DNA from: Trichostrongylus colubriformis
Taxonomy: Eukaryota; Nematoda; Chromadorea; Rhabditida; Trichostrongylidae
DNA: 64,000 nucleotides
NCBI GenBank assembly: GCA_963978905.1
Contig: OZ022258.1
Span: forward strand, 50,824,591 to 50,888,590
Direction of reading: 5' to 3'
Notes under the pieces: generated by a model
Told to the model about the DNA's origin: nothing
What the model saw: only the letters and a program-made list of their open reading frames with translations
The model's database searches: none
In this document: positions 21,701 through 36,700 of the stretch, piece by piece
How positions within the stretch are numbered: position 1 is the first letter of the stretch
Layout: every line of letters starts with the position of its first letter
Position numbers and translations under genes: made by a program

Positions 21701-24700
21701 ATCCAGTGATAACTGTGAACAACGGGATCCTGCGATCTTAAAGACAGTGTTAGGGGTAATGTGGGTGATAAGGAATCTCCAAGAGGAGTCATTTACTCGA
21801 AAACTACGGGTCTGGAAAGCCTATTTGCGGGGGAATCCCAGACGAAAGGGGCGCCTTGGAGCTGTGGCAGAGGCGGCCTTTTCAGCTCCAGCCGCCTTAC
21901 TTACAGGGGATGGACCCCAGCTCGAAGTGGCCATTCGGAATGGGATACATATGGTCCGACGAATTTTCGGACGCTGATCTCGAATCTGCATTCGAAATTT
22001 GTAGAACGACTCCCTGGGCGGAGTGACGGAGGTTTTTTTTTGAAAGAAAACAGTATTATCTATGAAAAGTTTGGAAGCCCATAGCACGCGAGCCAGACGT
22101 TCTTACGCAAAACTAGGGTGATTTCCGTGTTCAGGGAGTCAAATTACCCCGAGGTACAAGTTTTTAGCCAATTCGAGAATTTGACCACATTTCGAAAAAA
22201 TTCACGGGCTATAGGGTGGCAGCCCATTGAACAAAGGAGAAGTCGTTGACCCTTGCCTAGGAAATGCTCCTATTTGACGCTTGTTCGCACATTCAGTGCG
22301 ATGGGCAAGTGTAAAAGCTTTGTTCAGGTTGCAGGAATTTCTGTAGAAGAAAATTCAAAAATTACCACTTTATCCCCTGGCCACCCCCAATTTTCCGAAG
22401 TTGGACCAAAAACCGGATTTGGCTGAAAATTTGCACAGAGGGGTAATTCGACTCCCTGTGCCCGAATATCATAATCTTTTTACGCAACAACGCCTAATTC
22501 GTATGTTATGGGAGTCTCTTCGGCCTGATATGCTTCCCTTGTGAGTATTGTTAGCAGTCATAATAAAGTGGTAGCGTAAATGATGGGTGCGATAGGTACC
22601 GGTACAAGGAAACGACCAGAAATGAAAGAAAAGCACTTGTTAACAACAAAACACAGAATGCAAAAGAACCCGCACCGACGGGGACCAAACTCATGGCCCC
22701 TGCTCTGCAGATCCGGAACACTACCAATGAGCCATTGAAACCTTTACGTGCTTTACGTGAAAACCCTCCATAACTCCGCTCAGAGAATCGTTCTGCAAAT
22801 TTCGAATACAGATTTGAGATCAGCGTCCGAAAATACGTCGAACCATGTGTAGTCCATACCGAATGGCCACTTCGACCTGCGGTCCATCCCTTGTTAGCTC
22901 GGTCCGACCCTAGCGAATGATTGGCTGGGGTGAGAATGGAAGGTATTTCGTCTCGATTTTTCAGTTTTGGTTTAAAGCTCACTCCAGAATAAGGATGCTT
23001 TCTCAATCCCGAACATCTCTTCGCGTTTACGACATGGCAACACGAGAATGGAAAACTCGTCCGGACTACCCACCTCTTTACGGGAAGGCTCCACGTCGGG
23101 AACCAATGGTGGGGAAGGGTCCTATTTCTCAGGTCTTTGACCATTTCCATCCGTTTTTTCTTCAGTTTCCTGTTACTAGGCATCTCGACTTTCACATTCA
23201 CTACTCCTTTTACTTTTCTGACGAATTCCCCCAAACACTGCCTTTATGTACAAAATCGCACAACAAGGAATAACAAAATCGCATGCGAAATTTCAACACT
23301 GTAGCGTCACGAGGTCTGACACAGGCCTAACAACGCTGTGCGCTCTATTACGAACACTCAGGGTGCTCATGGAGTTGGGAGGGGGAGCCGGCAACAGCTT
23401 AGGCCTACGATTTTCTGCTCGCTTGCGCTCTCTTGAAGTTATGTTATGTTCAGTTACGGTTGACTTAGCTAAACGAATGAATATTTTCATATCACGAGCT
23501 TTATTCGAGCGCCTTACCCTTCCGCCCTCTAACCTTTGGCACTAGGGACGCAGAGCGTAGTGGAGTGCCCCACACCTAACACCAGTGCACCCTCTGCAGC
23601 ACTATAAAAAACACTATGCAAAGAAAAATCCCACATTTCAGAGTAATGATCTCGGAAGAATTCACGATATTCGCTATAGCGTTTGCCATACAATTTTGCC
23701 TAGGATTAGCGGAACCGCACAGAAGTGGCCTTGGAGGAGTTTCTACGGCGGTCTTCGTCGAAGGAAACAAAAAAGAGTGAGCTTAGCTTGATAATACCTT
23801 TGATAAAAAAAAGTTCTACGAGCCGAATTGTTCTTATCGTTAAAAGCATTGAGAGGGAGGGAGGGGCTAAGGAAGGAAAGCATATTGAAAACGTACCTTC
23901 AAAACGAACATTCGAGATCAGCTAAGATAATGTGTAGCGAAAATCGCGGTGAAGATCGCGCCTTGGGGCGCTATTGCGCTCTAGTGCGCCTCACCTTGAA
24001 CTACACGCTTCAGTGGCCGAGTTGTCTGTTGGATGTGAGTCAGTGTCACTGTCAGTTGATGTTGCGTGAAGCGAATATTAGCTCATTCACGATAATGTTA
24101 AAGGCATATTCCAGGATTAGGAAAACATTGCAACCCTTTCATATGACCTAACAGTTCTCCAAACAGGCAGGGAGGATGTGCACATAATGCGCTGCGATGA
24201 TGAGTCATCGCAACGCGCGGAGCTCTTGAAGCCAGCTCAGCCGCACCCTGGAGCTCAGGCGCGCCCATCTCAGACGTGTTTGTTGGCAATGACGGTGGCA
24301 ATGATGGCAACAACGTGGCAAATGAGGGCTATGAATTGTGTGATAACGTAAGATAAGGAAGAGATGCCATTAGTAAAGGAGACGTTGACATGAGGAAACA
24401 GGTGATATCCTAGAGTTCATTCTGATACCAGCCAGCGAGAACTGATTCAAAGGCTCGTTTTCACGCGGTAATCTCGTCCAGGGCCAGATGTCAGGAGGCC
24501 TTATTTTTGCCCTTTTCGGGAACTTTTCTTTGTCAGCGCATTCCTCAGTATCTCTGGTTTCATAGTTGAGCGCTTTAGCCCACTCAAGGTAATCCTGGAA
24601 TATGCCTTTAAGCAGATGAAGCAGCAAATAGCAACAAGTAAGTGAAACCATGAAAGGAGGTTCAAGTGAAAGGGTTTGAAAAAAAGGTGTTTGTGATTTT

Positions 24701-27700
24701 AAAAGATCCGAGGAATCCACACTCGACGTCTTGACAAGGCTTCTTGTGTGCAGCTGCGGCAAACTAATTAACTGCAAGCGTCACCGTAGGCCAGAACGGC
24801 CCCTTCCGGTGTCTTCAAAGACAGCATCAGGGATAATATGATTAATGAAAAATCGTTTTATCGTTGCCTCGTTCTGAAGGCACGTTTTCAATGGGGATAT
24901 CGTTCCGGCTGCGTTCTGCAAACATGGCCGAACCAACGAAGCGTCGTTGCTGGATTTCCATTTCGACAGTTGTTTGGCGACAGCATCGTTGTCTTATCAC
25001 TTCGTTTTTCAGTCTGTCGCGAAGCGAGACACCCAGTATACTTCTAAGCATCTCATTTAAAACGATTTCAATCTACGAATGTCAGATTGCAGTAATGTCC
25101 AAGTCTTAGAGCCGTAAACAAGTACTGGTAGCGCTAGGGAGCGAAAGATCTTCATTTTCAAGTGTATCGTTATGTTATGTTTCTTCCACACACACCAAGA
25201 AAGTGTGCCAAAAACATTCGATGTTGAGTCAATCCGACACACAACTTCTATTGATGACGCTACTTTCTTCTCCTCCACAGTCGAGCCCAGATACTTGAAA
25301 TGTGAACTTGCTGAAAGACATTTCCGTTCAGCTGCACCCGAGCAGCATTTCCATCAGATGTGAGGACCTTCGTTTTATCAGTATTGATGACTAACCCATA
25401 CGGTTTTGCAGCTCTTTCAATTCTGGACACTATTTCACAAGCCTCAGTATCGTTATTGGCAAAAATAGCGACATCATCAGCATACATGAGATCTCATAGC
25501 TTTTACATAATTTCGTTTCCAACGCAGAGATTCCCCGATATGTCGAAACGCCCACCTTGATCCTGGAAATTGACTGAGTGGTAGGCAACAGAGGCTACAC
25601 TGTAGTAAGGGTGAGAACAGGACTTCACAACTCGGCTTGTGTCTGCGACGCGGTGTGTGCAAACAGAAACGTTATAGTGGACCTTGAGGCGATTACGCCT
25701 AAAGAAGACGTGGAGCGCGGTACCACCTTCGTATCCAACTACACACAGTTCCTCTCGCTAGCAGGCATCATCGCATCGCACGTCGCCTTGTGAGATCTTG
25801 TCTTCACCGTACACACCCTCGCATGTCATAATGCAACGGTGTTCATTGCCCAGCTCTCGTTTGAGACAACAATAAGATATAACATAGTGTGGCAAGCGGA
25901 CGATCACCTTGACCACCATCAGTGACCGACAGACGCCGGCTGCATCGTGAAATCGTATCAATCCAATCGTTAGTATTGCTCATTATAAATGCAAAGTTAC
26001 CGTTAACTAATTCGCGGCACTGACTGGGATAGTACCTGGATTTTAGCAACGTATTTTATTAGCGAATTAAGACAATCTCATTCAGCTCCAAAGTTGTCGA
26101 CGGTTTCTGGGAGTTTAGTACGGATCCATTTATCACAAATATCAGTGGTGCAGACGACACGAAACGGGAGGAGATCAAGAGACGTGGGTGGTTTTATAGA
26201 ACTTTAATGACCCGTGAGTCCCGGGTTCCGGGCATCATTCCCTCATTCGGCATAGAAGCACCTGACATCGGCGCCAGGTGATTTCCTTCAAGCAAGTGTC
26301 GTGGCACAGGTCACAACCGACCCTATATTTTGGTTCGAATTTCGAAATGTGAGATGGATCGTGCCAGTTCTTGAAGTCAGAGCGCAAACTTTCGCTCATC
26401 TTAATCGCCGAAAAAGCGTGTCGCGTTTTTTTCATTACTGCTAATAATTTCAGTAGCACTATCTATACTGGTGCCAAGTGATGTAATTATAGCCAAGTAT
26501 TTCTTGAACAATATCAAGGCACTTGAGTTCCGAAGACTCTGGAATTTTTTGAACGTGAGTTCGACGTGTCTCCCACTCCTCCTATTATCGAAAAGCGGAG
26601 GTTGAACACAAAAACGCGCAGCGAGTGTTAGACTACGTTCATACTTTGCGCCGGCAGAGCGTGGCTGCGTTCACAGGCAACGAGGCGGAGCACTACCGCC
26701 GATACCGCAAAGTATGAAAGTGGCCTAAGTGGTACGATACGGGGGGGGGGGAACTAAGGTCCGGTCAAAAACGTGGCCCGTACAGAATTAGACTAAGGTA
26801 TCATTCTATTATTACACATAAATGACGTGTTAGATGTATAAGATAATATGTATACATCTAGCACGCCACTATATGTATAATGTATGGGATATCATCCTAT
26901 AAAGGCGCATGGGTAACGTCTTATTTCTTACGGCACACATCTGGATCTCCTTTGTATGTTCTATTTTTTAGGTTTTTATATGAGGTGAAGTTGCTGTGGG
27001 TTTTTGAGTATTTGTCTAAGTCAAGAAAGGGAGCTCGTTATTCCTATGCTTCAGCGAATACTCGCAAGCGTGTAAAATAATAATCGCACACGAAAGGAAT
27101 TGTAAATGTGTGGCGAGGTAATGAGCTGTTGCTGAATTTGAAGAGGGAAACGGTATCTTGACACGGCGCATCATTGACGCGTCAGCTATCTAAACACATA
27201 GTATTACTGTTCAACCTTCAGCTCGTAATCCATGCAAAGTTTCCAACATTTTATAAAATGCTCCATCATCAATATAGCATTCATACGTACAATACCGCCC
27301 ACGTTTTTTGAAAAATCGACGGTGGCCGGCGGATTAAATGGCACAAACCGTCGCCCCGTCATAACTTCGTTGAAAATGGACAAAATGAGAAACAATTAGG
27401 GGCGTTGGATTCGTCTCGATGTGTCGAATTCAACGACCTATGAGATGTCTAATTTTGATAAGTAGGTCACCAGCTTCTCGGTAGAACCTGCAAAGATTTC
27501 TTTGAATTTACGCTCAGGCAAGGCTCCGACCTGTTTCGGCTTGCATTCACATGTTCGATTGTTGCTCGCCCATGTTCTGCACAAACATTATTTTTCAATG
27601 GGTTATTTTCAAGTTTCAAGATACTTCTCTGCACGAAATTTCCACGACATTTTCGAGAGTTTTTAAGCTCATTTCGTCAGAATTGATAGATAAATCAAGA

Positions 27701-30700
27701 AGATAACTCACTTATCACAGACTACTGGCTACGTACTGCAAGAATAACCTTGACTTCCGAATTACAGGCAAGCGCTTCTTCTGTGATGAAGCTTCAAACA
27801 TCGGTAAACGGCGTACTTTGAACGCTGGATAATTTCCTTCTCTTTCCTGAAATATCATTTTGATCAATGAAAATCGCATAAGTTCTTCGAATACAACATC
27901 CTACACTTCCAGAAAATGAAAGCGGCATTCAAACAATGCACAGAATCATGAATTTAGAAAGAGGGTTTATTGCACATGAAAGTATGAATGTGGACGTACA
28001 CTAATTAATTTCAAACGAAACTTATACTCATGTATTCAGTGTCAAAAATGCTGTTCATCGGTGTAAAGATCATCTCACTGCGAAAGTTTTGAACTTTTAC
28101 CACTGTTCTTGTATTCTTTTCAAGCGTTGTCGCCTCCAACGCCGCATGCTGACCTCTTAATTGCTGTGCAACGCTCAGCACAGATGAGGTCAGTAATACC
28201 TCGCGGTATTATCATATCACATGAATGCACACTATTGACCTTCAGAACCGCTCACAGTCCCTTCGAACCAAAAGAACTGGTTCGCAGCCTTGTACAGTTT
28301 TGCTTAGATGGTAATTTTTTTATAAAGAATTTCTTCAAATATATTATACAGTGTGTGGTATGACTTGAACTTTTATGAACAATTTCCTGTGTCAACAGTT
28401 TATCATAGATCGGTGGTTACGAATTTCTACTTTGTGTATTTATCTTTTGAATGAGTAATTTCTGCATTGTGTGTATTGATACCAGGAACACGATTATGTA
28501 GAAAACTTCACGATTCCGCAGCGCACTTGTTCTAACGAGTCGGTTTGGTACTGCTCATTGAAAACAACTGTTAGAGTTTTCATATGTCAGCACAATCTGT
28601 CCGTTATCACTATGCTCGAAACAGAGTTACCTTATCAAGCGGTTGGATGGCACAGGCCGAGTGACCGTTGTTCGCAGGCACTCATGAAGTAATGATTCGT
28701 AAGGGTTCGAATCCCCTGGTGCATGCAACGTTTGCAAACGTGTGTTCGTGATTAGTTGTGTGCTCCTGCCTCCTTCCGACCGGTTATTAAAGCAAACTGG
28801 CCTCTGAAAAGGAGGGGACTGGGGGATCACTGAGTAAGAATAGTAAGCAGTTCTGAAGGTCAATAGTGTGCATTCACGGATGTGATTATACCGCGAGGTA
28901 TTACTGACCTCATCTGTGCGGAGCGTTGCACAGTAATTAAGGGTCAGCATGCGGCGTTGGAGCCGGCAACGCTTGAAAAGAATACAAGAACAGTGGTAAA
29001 AGTTCAAAACTTTCGCAGTGAGATGATCTTTACACCGATGCACAGCCTTTTTGACACTAAATACATCAGTATAAGTTTCGTTTGAAATTAATTAGTGTAC
29101 GTCCACATTCATACTTTCATGTGCAATAAACCCTCTTTTTAAATTCATGATTCTGTGAATTGTTTGAATGCCGCTTTCATTTTCTGGAAGTGTAGAATGT
29201 TGTATTCGAAGAACTTATGCGATTTTCATTGATCAAAATGATATTTCAGGAAAGAGAAGGGAAATTATCCAGCGTTCAAAGTACGCCGTTTACCGATGTT
29301 TGAAGCTTCATCATAGAAGAAGCGCTTGCCTGTAATTCGGAAGTCAAGGTTATTCTTGCAGTACGTAGCCAGTAGTCTGTGATAAGTGAGTTATCTTCTT
29401 AATTTATCTATCAATTCTGACGAAATGAACTTAAAAACTCTCGAAAATGTCGTGGAAATTTCGTGCAGAGAAGTATTTGAAACTTGAAAATAACCCATTA
29501 AAAAATAATGTTTGTGCAGAACATGGGCGAGCAACAATCGAACATGTGAATGCAAGCCGAAACAGGTCGGAGCCTTGCCTGAGCGTAAATTCAAAGAAAT
29601 CTTTGCAGGTTTTACCGAGAAGCTGGTGACCTACTTATCAAAATTAGACATCTCATAGGTCGTTGAATTCGACACGTCGAGTCGAATCTAACGCTCCTAA
29701 TTTTTTCTCATTTTGTCCATTTTTAACGAAGTTATGACGAGGCGACGGTTTGTGCCGTTTAATCCGTCGACCACCGTCGATTTTTCAAAAAAGTGAGCGG
29801 TATTGTACACTGAGAGACACAAATTGCTCAACGGGGAATTATTCAAATGGCAGGACCTTACACAGAGCAGTGGGTTCTCATAGGATGGAATTTTATGAGG
29901 CAATGATGTGACTAATCCTCTTATTTCTGTGCAATAAACTCACCACTGCAGGAGTACGGAATTGATACGAATCCAGTGAGCTACTCGCTTTTCCGCGCAA
30001 TCAACCACAATACCCTTCAGTTACTACATGACGATAATTTGTGAGTTGGAACGAACACTAAAAAGTAATTATCAGACAGTAACTCGTACATATTAGCACA
30101 GTAAGAAAATACTGATATGTGCATAGTGCTTATACTTCGGAAAAATTCCTTTAGTTGATTACGTCGACGACCGTGCCCTTTACACTTCGTTAGCGTTTTC
30201 GCGTTGAAAGGTTTAGAGAAGTTCACGCGACGGACATATCGCGCGCTCATGCGTCCGTCGCATGAACTTCTCTCGTCAGGAAACCTTTTATTTATCACTT
30301 TTCTTTTTAAAATTGGTACTGATCCATAGTTCTAATATATGTGGATGCCATGATTGTGATAGGATTCAATAACAAATGACTTTTAAAAATAGCTCTACCC
30401 TAGCTGGAGGTTTTAGGGTTATGCAAACAGTTTAGTGCAGTAATATTGAGCTAACGATTACAAACTTTGTTCTATAACAGCACAAAGTCAGCTGCATTTT
30501 TGCGTCGATTATCTTCTATGCAAATCTAAAAAACGCTCAGTACCAATTACTCACCCATGTATTCAAAGAAAACTCAACAACTGAGAGTTGCTCTCATGAG
30601 CTACGTTTTTGATAGAAGTACAGGCGTATGTGCGATGGGCACATAACTTGACAAAAAATAGACCGTTGTGGATTCACAACTTTCCTATAGTGATATAATA

Positions 30701-33700
30701 ATATGTCATTGATAATAATATGTCGTGATTGTAGATGATTGATAACGGTAAGCACCTTTGATTATGCAATGAATGATAAATGTCACTCAAAATATATCCA
30801 TAGACATGATCTAGGCATATCGCTAGTATGTATCTCAGAAACTATGAAGCAGATCCCCTTAGGCGCGGCACTTTCTTTCATGCCACTTAGTAATTATCCC
30901 CACAAGCCAACTAGTGGCCAACTTATTAGTTTGGCTGATACGTTCCTGGACACTTTAAAACAGTTTGATCTACAATGCGTCGATTGACAGCTCATCTTTT
31001 CATGTTCGGCCTTGTCGAACATTGCTCTCGAATGTTCCACCACATAGGTATATAAAGGCCGGAGGTTGTCTAGAGAGAAGAAGGGTCGATGTTATGCTAC
31101 TGCACGACAACGCTAAGAGCCACATGTAGCGAAGACCTTTCGAGATACTTTGTCGGCTTAAGAGTGGGAAGTTCTGCCCACACACCATATTCCCCGGGCC
31201 TCTCATCATCTGATTACCATTTATTCTCCCCTCCCGAAAGTTATCTGAAGGTCAAGCAGTTCAAAAAAGAGGAGGACCTTCAAATCGCAATCAACGACTT
31301 TATAGCGTCGAAGTCTGCACAGTTCTGGATGAATGGAACTGAAAGATTGCCAGAGCGATGACAAAAGGTTACTGATAGTGATGGTGAATATATGATTGAT
31401 TGATTATAAATTGTTCCAAAAAAAGTTATAAAATAAAAAAAATGTCTCGAAGTGTTCAGGAGTTTATCAGCCAACCTAATAGATATTGTGTAGTGGGTCC
31501 GCCAACATTATCCTGTATAAATACCATGTGAAATATATACAAATGTACTTGTACGTGAAGTGGTATAAACCCGTTGTTACACGAACGTATAGTTATCGAT
31601 TGGTCACCAACCGATTCGACGAAAAGCTTGAAAAACTTCTGTATGAGTGGCTGCGACACAGCATCGTGTAACACGGTCGTCAACGTGTGAATATCGTCAG
31701 ATAAGTTATTACTTTGTTTGCCTAAGACTTTAATTACTTTAAATGAGGTTTGTTGTAGGTTATCCATGATGAACAGAGCGTCGATAGCCGTTATACTGCA
31801 AACACGTGCGCATCTATGATAGATAATGACTGGCACAAAGGATTGCATCCATACACTGCAACACTATTATACGACACAGTCGCAAGATCGCCTCACCATA
31901 CGCGCCGCTATAGCTGGGTCTTGAAGCGATTTAGCGGCAATGCTAGGTGTTGACTTGTAACCGCTTTGATCCCCAAGAAAACGGCACCATTAGCGCGTTC
32001 GCATCAATTTGCCTGCGACACGCTGAGGAGCGAAATCCCGACATAAGGGTAAACACGGAAGTCACAAATTCAAATTTCTTGAAAAACGCCGGAGGTCGCG
32101 ACGATCACGCATCACGACGAGCGGTCAATTCACAGCGGAAACAAACAGGAAACACTCATCGCGTGTTTACAATGGTCAATCTTTGCGTCAAGCAAACTTT
32201 CCGAAAAGGGTGACCCCTCAGAGAGGCAGTCTACGTCTTTAGGGGGTTATGGAAAGTACGATTCCTTCCCCTCCTCAAACTGGTCGACATGAGAGGTGTT
32301 GTACCCCTGTACTCGAGCCGCCTTTCCAAAAAATTCCTCATTCGATAACCATATCAAGGCTACCCAAAGTACTAGGTATGGTTATCAATCGAAGGCCTTT
32401 ATGGAGATCGGCTCACCGGCACAAGATCTCCTAAGGGGAACGTGGGGTGTGCTGGCAGAGGATTTGTAGGAGAAAATGTCAGAAAAAACGACCCCTCCCA
32501 TCCAAATACGATTCCCACCTTTCAACTCAAAATGCGAGCTTTCGTCGAGGAATCCTCGATGGAGGCTTGACCCTCGTGTGTACTCTTGCGGTAGGAATTC
32601 GCATCGCGACGTGTTACGCGCCGCGCAAGTACGAGCTTAGGACGTCGCGGGTACGCTTGGGATACACGTTCAGTAGGACCGGCGGGTCGCTATTACCCTG
32701 CTCATCCCTTCAACGATCTCTGTAACAGTTTTCTCTAGAGATATTTTGAAAAGCGAACACTAGACATAAACGGATATTTGAAAGTGAACTGATCGAATTT
32801 AATGCGTTTTCATCATGGCATTCGATCGACTTACTAAGAAGATAGCAGCGCAACTGCACTTACAAGTCATGGCGCACAGGTAAGACATGATATTAAGCTC
32901 GAGATGGGGTAGGATAGGAGTGCACTACATTCGGTTTCAAAGCGTGCAAACCAATGTACGAGAATCAAAATGAAAATTTTGTGTGACATTTAACTTTAAC
33001 AAATCGGATCTTCTCTGAGGCAGGGAAGGCTTAATCTCAGTTTTCTCTCAATTCAAAATTCTGCAATTTCTTGGGTCAAAATCGGTGTGTTTCAGCACAC
33101 ACCAGAGGCGCCATTGTAGTTGGGACCTGAAGTGATTACATGACATTTACACATGACATTGCCGTGTAATCAGTTTGGGACCCAACAGCACCAGAGCGCC
33201 TAGCACGTACGCATCGCATCGCCACTGTCGCGGCTCGACTGGACGGTTGCCCTTCCAACCGCTAGCGCGACAGCATCGTGGCTCCTAGTCTTTGAACCCT
33301 CGCACCATCCGGCTGCTGTGCGTACGGGCTGTCACTGTCTACATGAGCTTCCCCGGGAACCACCCTGCTTTCCTCACAGTATTGCCGTCGCTCCCCGAAG
33401 GCATGGTTTCTTACCCTTGGTTTACCAAGCTAAGAGGTATCGGATCGGCAACGGAACGCGTTTCCTTCCACGACCGTTCGACACCATTTTGCCTCTATCC
33501 TATAGGCTACGCTGAATACAACAGCAAGTAAAATGATTACAACGACCACACTCATTACATACACAATTATTTACATTGGTCGGCCTATCCTCATCTTACT
33601 GCCGGATCTCAAGTTCGACCGTGCTTCATTCCCCAAAGGTCGGCTGAAGGATAATTGAGCCTGCTAGCGCTCAATCAAGCCGACCGCAGTGCGCTCGACC

Positions 33701-36700
33701 GCACCGCGTCCTGACAGCCTGCAGTGCGCGAAAGACGAGCTATCTCTTTCAACAGTCCGGCCTGGCATCGTCGGTGGCGACTCCTTATATGTATACAGCC
33801 ACGGCTGGGGGCGGGGCAGAGCGCGCGGTGGTCCCACGGAAAGTCACGAACCGCGACACATGCTCAGGAAATTTTGACGCAAAGGTGTACACAATCGGGA
33901 AGACTATTCTCAGTACAAATCTGTAGTGAAGCACAGAACAAATTGCTACTCTCTGGAGAGGGGCGAGAACAAACTATGTCCTTAACCGCGGAAGGCACCA
34001 TATGCCGTAAACAGCGATAATAGACGCAACAATGTTCACGTCCGCCGGTCCCTGTGATCAGTGAAGCACACCTTTCGCCGAATACTTTGATTCACACACA
34101 TATTTGGCTTTTCATAAATTTATGGGAGTTCCAAAAAAATTCCGGTCTGTACACTTTACAACATCCACGTTTTACGTGCACGTCATAATTCGTATATGCA
34201 GCTGTGCTGCTATCTTCGTGGTAGATCGATCGAATGCCGTGAGCAATACGCAGTAAATTCAATCTATTGACTTTGAAATGTCTGTTTATGCCTAGTGTTG
34301 GATACAACGCTTCCAGTGAATGGCTTTTTAACGCGAAAGAACAATTTCGTCCACTTGATGAGGGTGAAGTTTTCACACGCAAACTTAATTTCGGCCAACT
34401 TTCAGCACTGAGACCCAAAGCGAGAAAGGTGAGCAATTTCTTATGTAGACAAAGTACATTTTCCAACAAGTATCACTCAATGGGCGGGATAGCTCCAACG
34501 AAGTGCGTCGTGCTCAGAGAGACGTCAGTCACGACCACTGGGGTGTGTAGCCTAATGTCGATTTTCGCGCGGCAAGCGGCGTGGCGACCCGTTCGCGTGT
34601 GATTGCGTGCATTGCGTGCACTCCTTTTAAAGTTTTACGTCCCAATTGATTATTTCTTGATCAAGAGTGTTATCATGTAATCTTATCGTTTCTTTTACCC
34701 AGCCCTTGCATCCTGAGCGGAATTCCAAGCCCGCGGCGATTCATGCTGATGAAGCCGCGAGTGCGATGCCGCAAAGCGAAAATTCGACATAGGACCATAC
34801 ATCGCGGCCACTGCGCTGAGCATGATCACTGCGTGCAGCAGCGGCATTTGTCTTCAGCTCGCCGCACTGCCGCGATTAGTGTCAAGACACACGAGCAGTA
34901 TGGAACGCACATCCTTTCAATCGCTGCGCTATATCTGCTCTGATACGATGTTTTGAGAGGAAAATTTGTGTATTGTGTTTATTTCATACTGATTGTGTCT
35001 ATTTGATACTTTTCTTTGACGTGGAGTTCATTATGTTTTTCGTGCAAATTTAGGGAATTCATGAGATCATGAGTACATCGTTACAGCACATCGTGAAGAT
35101 GTTCAAGCACAAAAATATAGGTACACACTTTATGGATATTATGCTACACAAATCAAATGAAACTGTATTTCGTCAAATTTCAGGGTTTTTCTCAAATTTC
35201 ACAGAAGAACGGTGGTCTCGGGTGATCACTGAGGCATGTCATGATGTCAGCAGAACTAGTTCAATGATGCTCTGCACACCTCGAAGACTTGGAAAACTTA
35301 TTTCGAAGGTCTTTCTTGATGAAGGTAGAGTGAGTTTCCTCATGATTTGTCGTTAGTTGCATATTTTATTGCGATAGGTGGGTTATCACGATTAATAATG
35401 AAAAGAGCGACGCTATGTGGCCTATCCGTGAGGACAAAGGGGAGAACTCAAAGGAATCGTCCACGGAAAATGAGTTTTTGTGTTACCCATACATGTATGT
35501 TGTATTTGCCTAATGTTGGCCTCATACAAAATTTCACGTGAAAAAATGTGAATCTGGCTGAGATACAGCACCACAGACTACGTCCGGGTGGGCGGGGCCT
35601 CCGAGTAAAAGCCTCGTCCTGTCGTCCGCCGCCGTTGCGAGCGGAGAGTGGGACTCTTTACGTAACCTTCTGTTCCTACAATGCGTCTCCGACCACGGCG
35701 GACGACGGGACGAGGCTTTTACACGGAGGCCCCGCCCACCTGGACCGCCCTTTGTGGTGCTGTATCTCAGCCACATTCACATTTTTTCGCGTGAAATTTT
35801 GCATGAGGTCAACATTACGCAAATACAACATAGACATATGGTAACACAAAAACTCATTTTCCGTGGACGATTCCTTTGAGGGGAACTCAAAATTCGAAGA
35901 AACCAACCCAAAAAGGCAGGAAGCAGGTCAGAGGAGGGAGAGACGACCGACAAAATGCAGACTACCTAGATGCACCGGTTTTCCCGACCACATTTGATAG
36001 GGGTCCCGGGATGGCGGGTTTGTTACGTCAGCGCAACATTTCGCAAAGCGGAGTGCTGCGCATGACGCGATGCGTATAGGTGATTGAGTCTCAAGGCGAT
36101 TGGTGTTTGTGTCCAAAATAAGGCACGGTATACAATAGTCGCTTCAGGACCACGTACGGTTCCCCCTTGCTTGCAGCTTCGCGTTTTGCGCAGCACGGCG
36201 CGTTGCGAAGTAGTGTCTCACGGAACGTTGCCGAAACTGGAAAACTAAATCAGTTCATTCTACAGAGACAAAAACACGAATTTCTGTCATGACAGGTGCA
36301 AATCATTGTAAGGGTCCAACCTGGCCATTTTTAGTATTATAGAATGTCACTTATTGGAAGATGAGTGTGTACCCTTACGTCAGGATTTCGCACGACGACG
36401 AGACGACGAGAGCGTGCGACGCAGCGTGTGCGAGCTATGCGCGTCGCGGTAATTGGGTCTTATCGTTAGTACGATCACACGGTAATGCTAGGGGAGCGAT
36501 ACGCAGTTAACTTGTAATCGCTTCGGCACCCAACAACATGGCGCCTCAAGCTCGTCCGCATTGCTTCGCTTGCGACATGCCGCAGTGCGAAATCCTGAAA
36601 TAAGGGTACATACATTCGGAAGGTAGTGGTACACCCCATATTAGGTTGTTGCAAAATTAATTTTGGAAATAAACCGCATACTTCAAACTACTATAACTCA

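Noticed and set aside
22551..23234. 228-codon open frame on the minus strand
   Set aside because: Crosses one arm of an inverted repeat, odd composition and no family features; likely repeat-derived or chance.
23585..23791. Open frame MHPLQHYKKHYAKKN... overlapping exon 5
   Set aside because: Shadow frame; the overlapping frame is splice-bounded, phase-consistent and carries the GGT signature.
25578..25793. Plus-strand 71-codon frame beside the LINE
   Set aside because: Antisense to the probable 5' part of the LINE fragment and without splice context.
28650..28735. Functional tRNA-Ser gene
   Set aside because: A-box to acceptor spacing and D arm do not fold; only the B box is good.
30481..30529. 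Short in-phase terminal exon TKSAAFLRRLSSMQI after exon 8
   Set aside because: The GGT large subunit clearly continues at 34317; premature end would leave later exons without a gene.
32815..32879. ATG exon MAFDRLTKKIAAQLHL with donor GTAAGA, read at first as the start of a separate gene
   Set aside because: The exon 30040 joins directly and in phase to 34317, giving normal GGT spacing; this stretch has no GGT counterpart.
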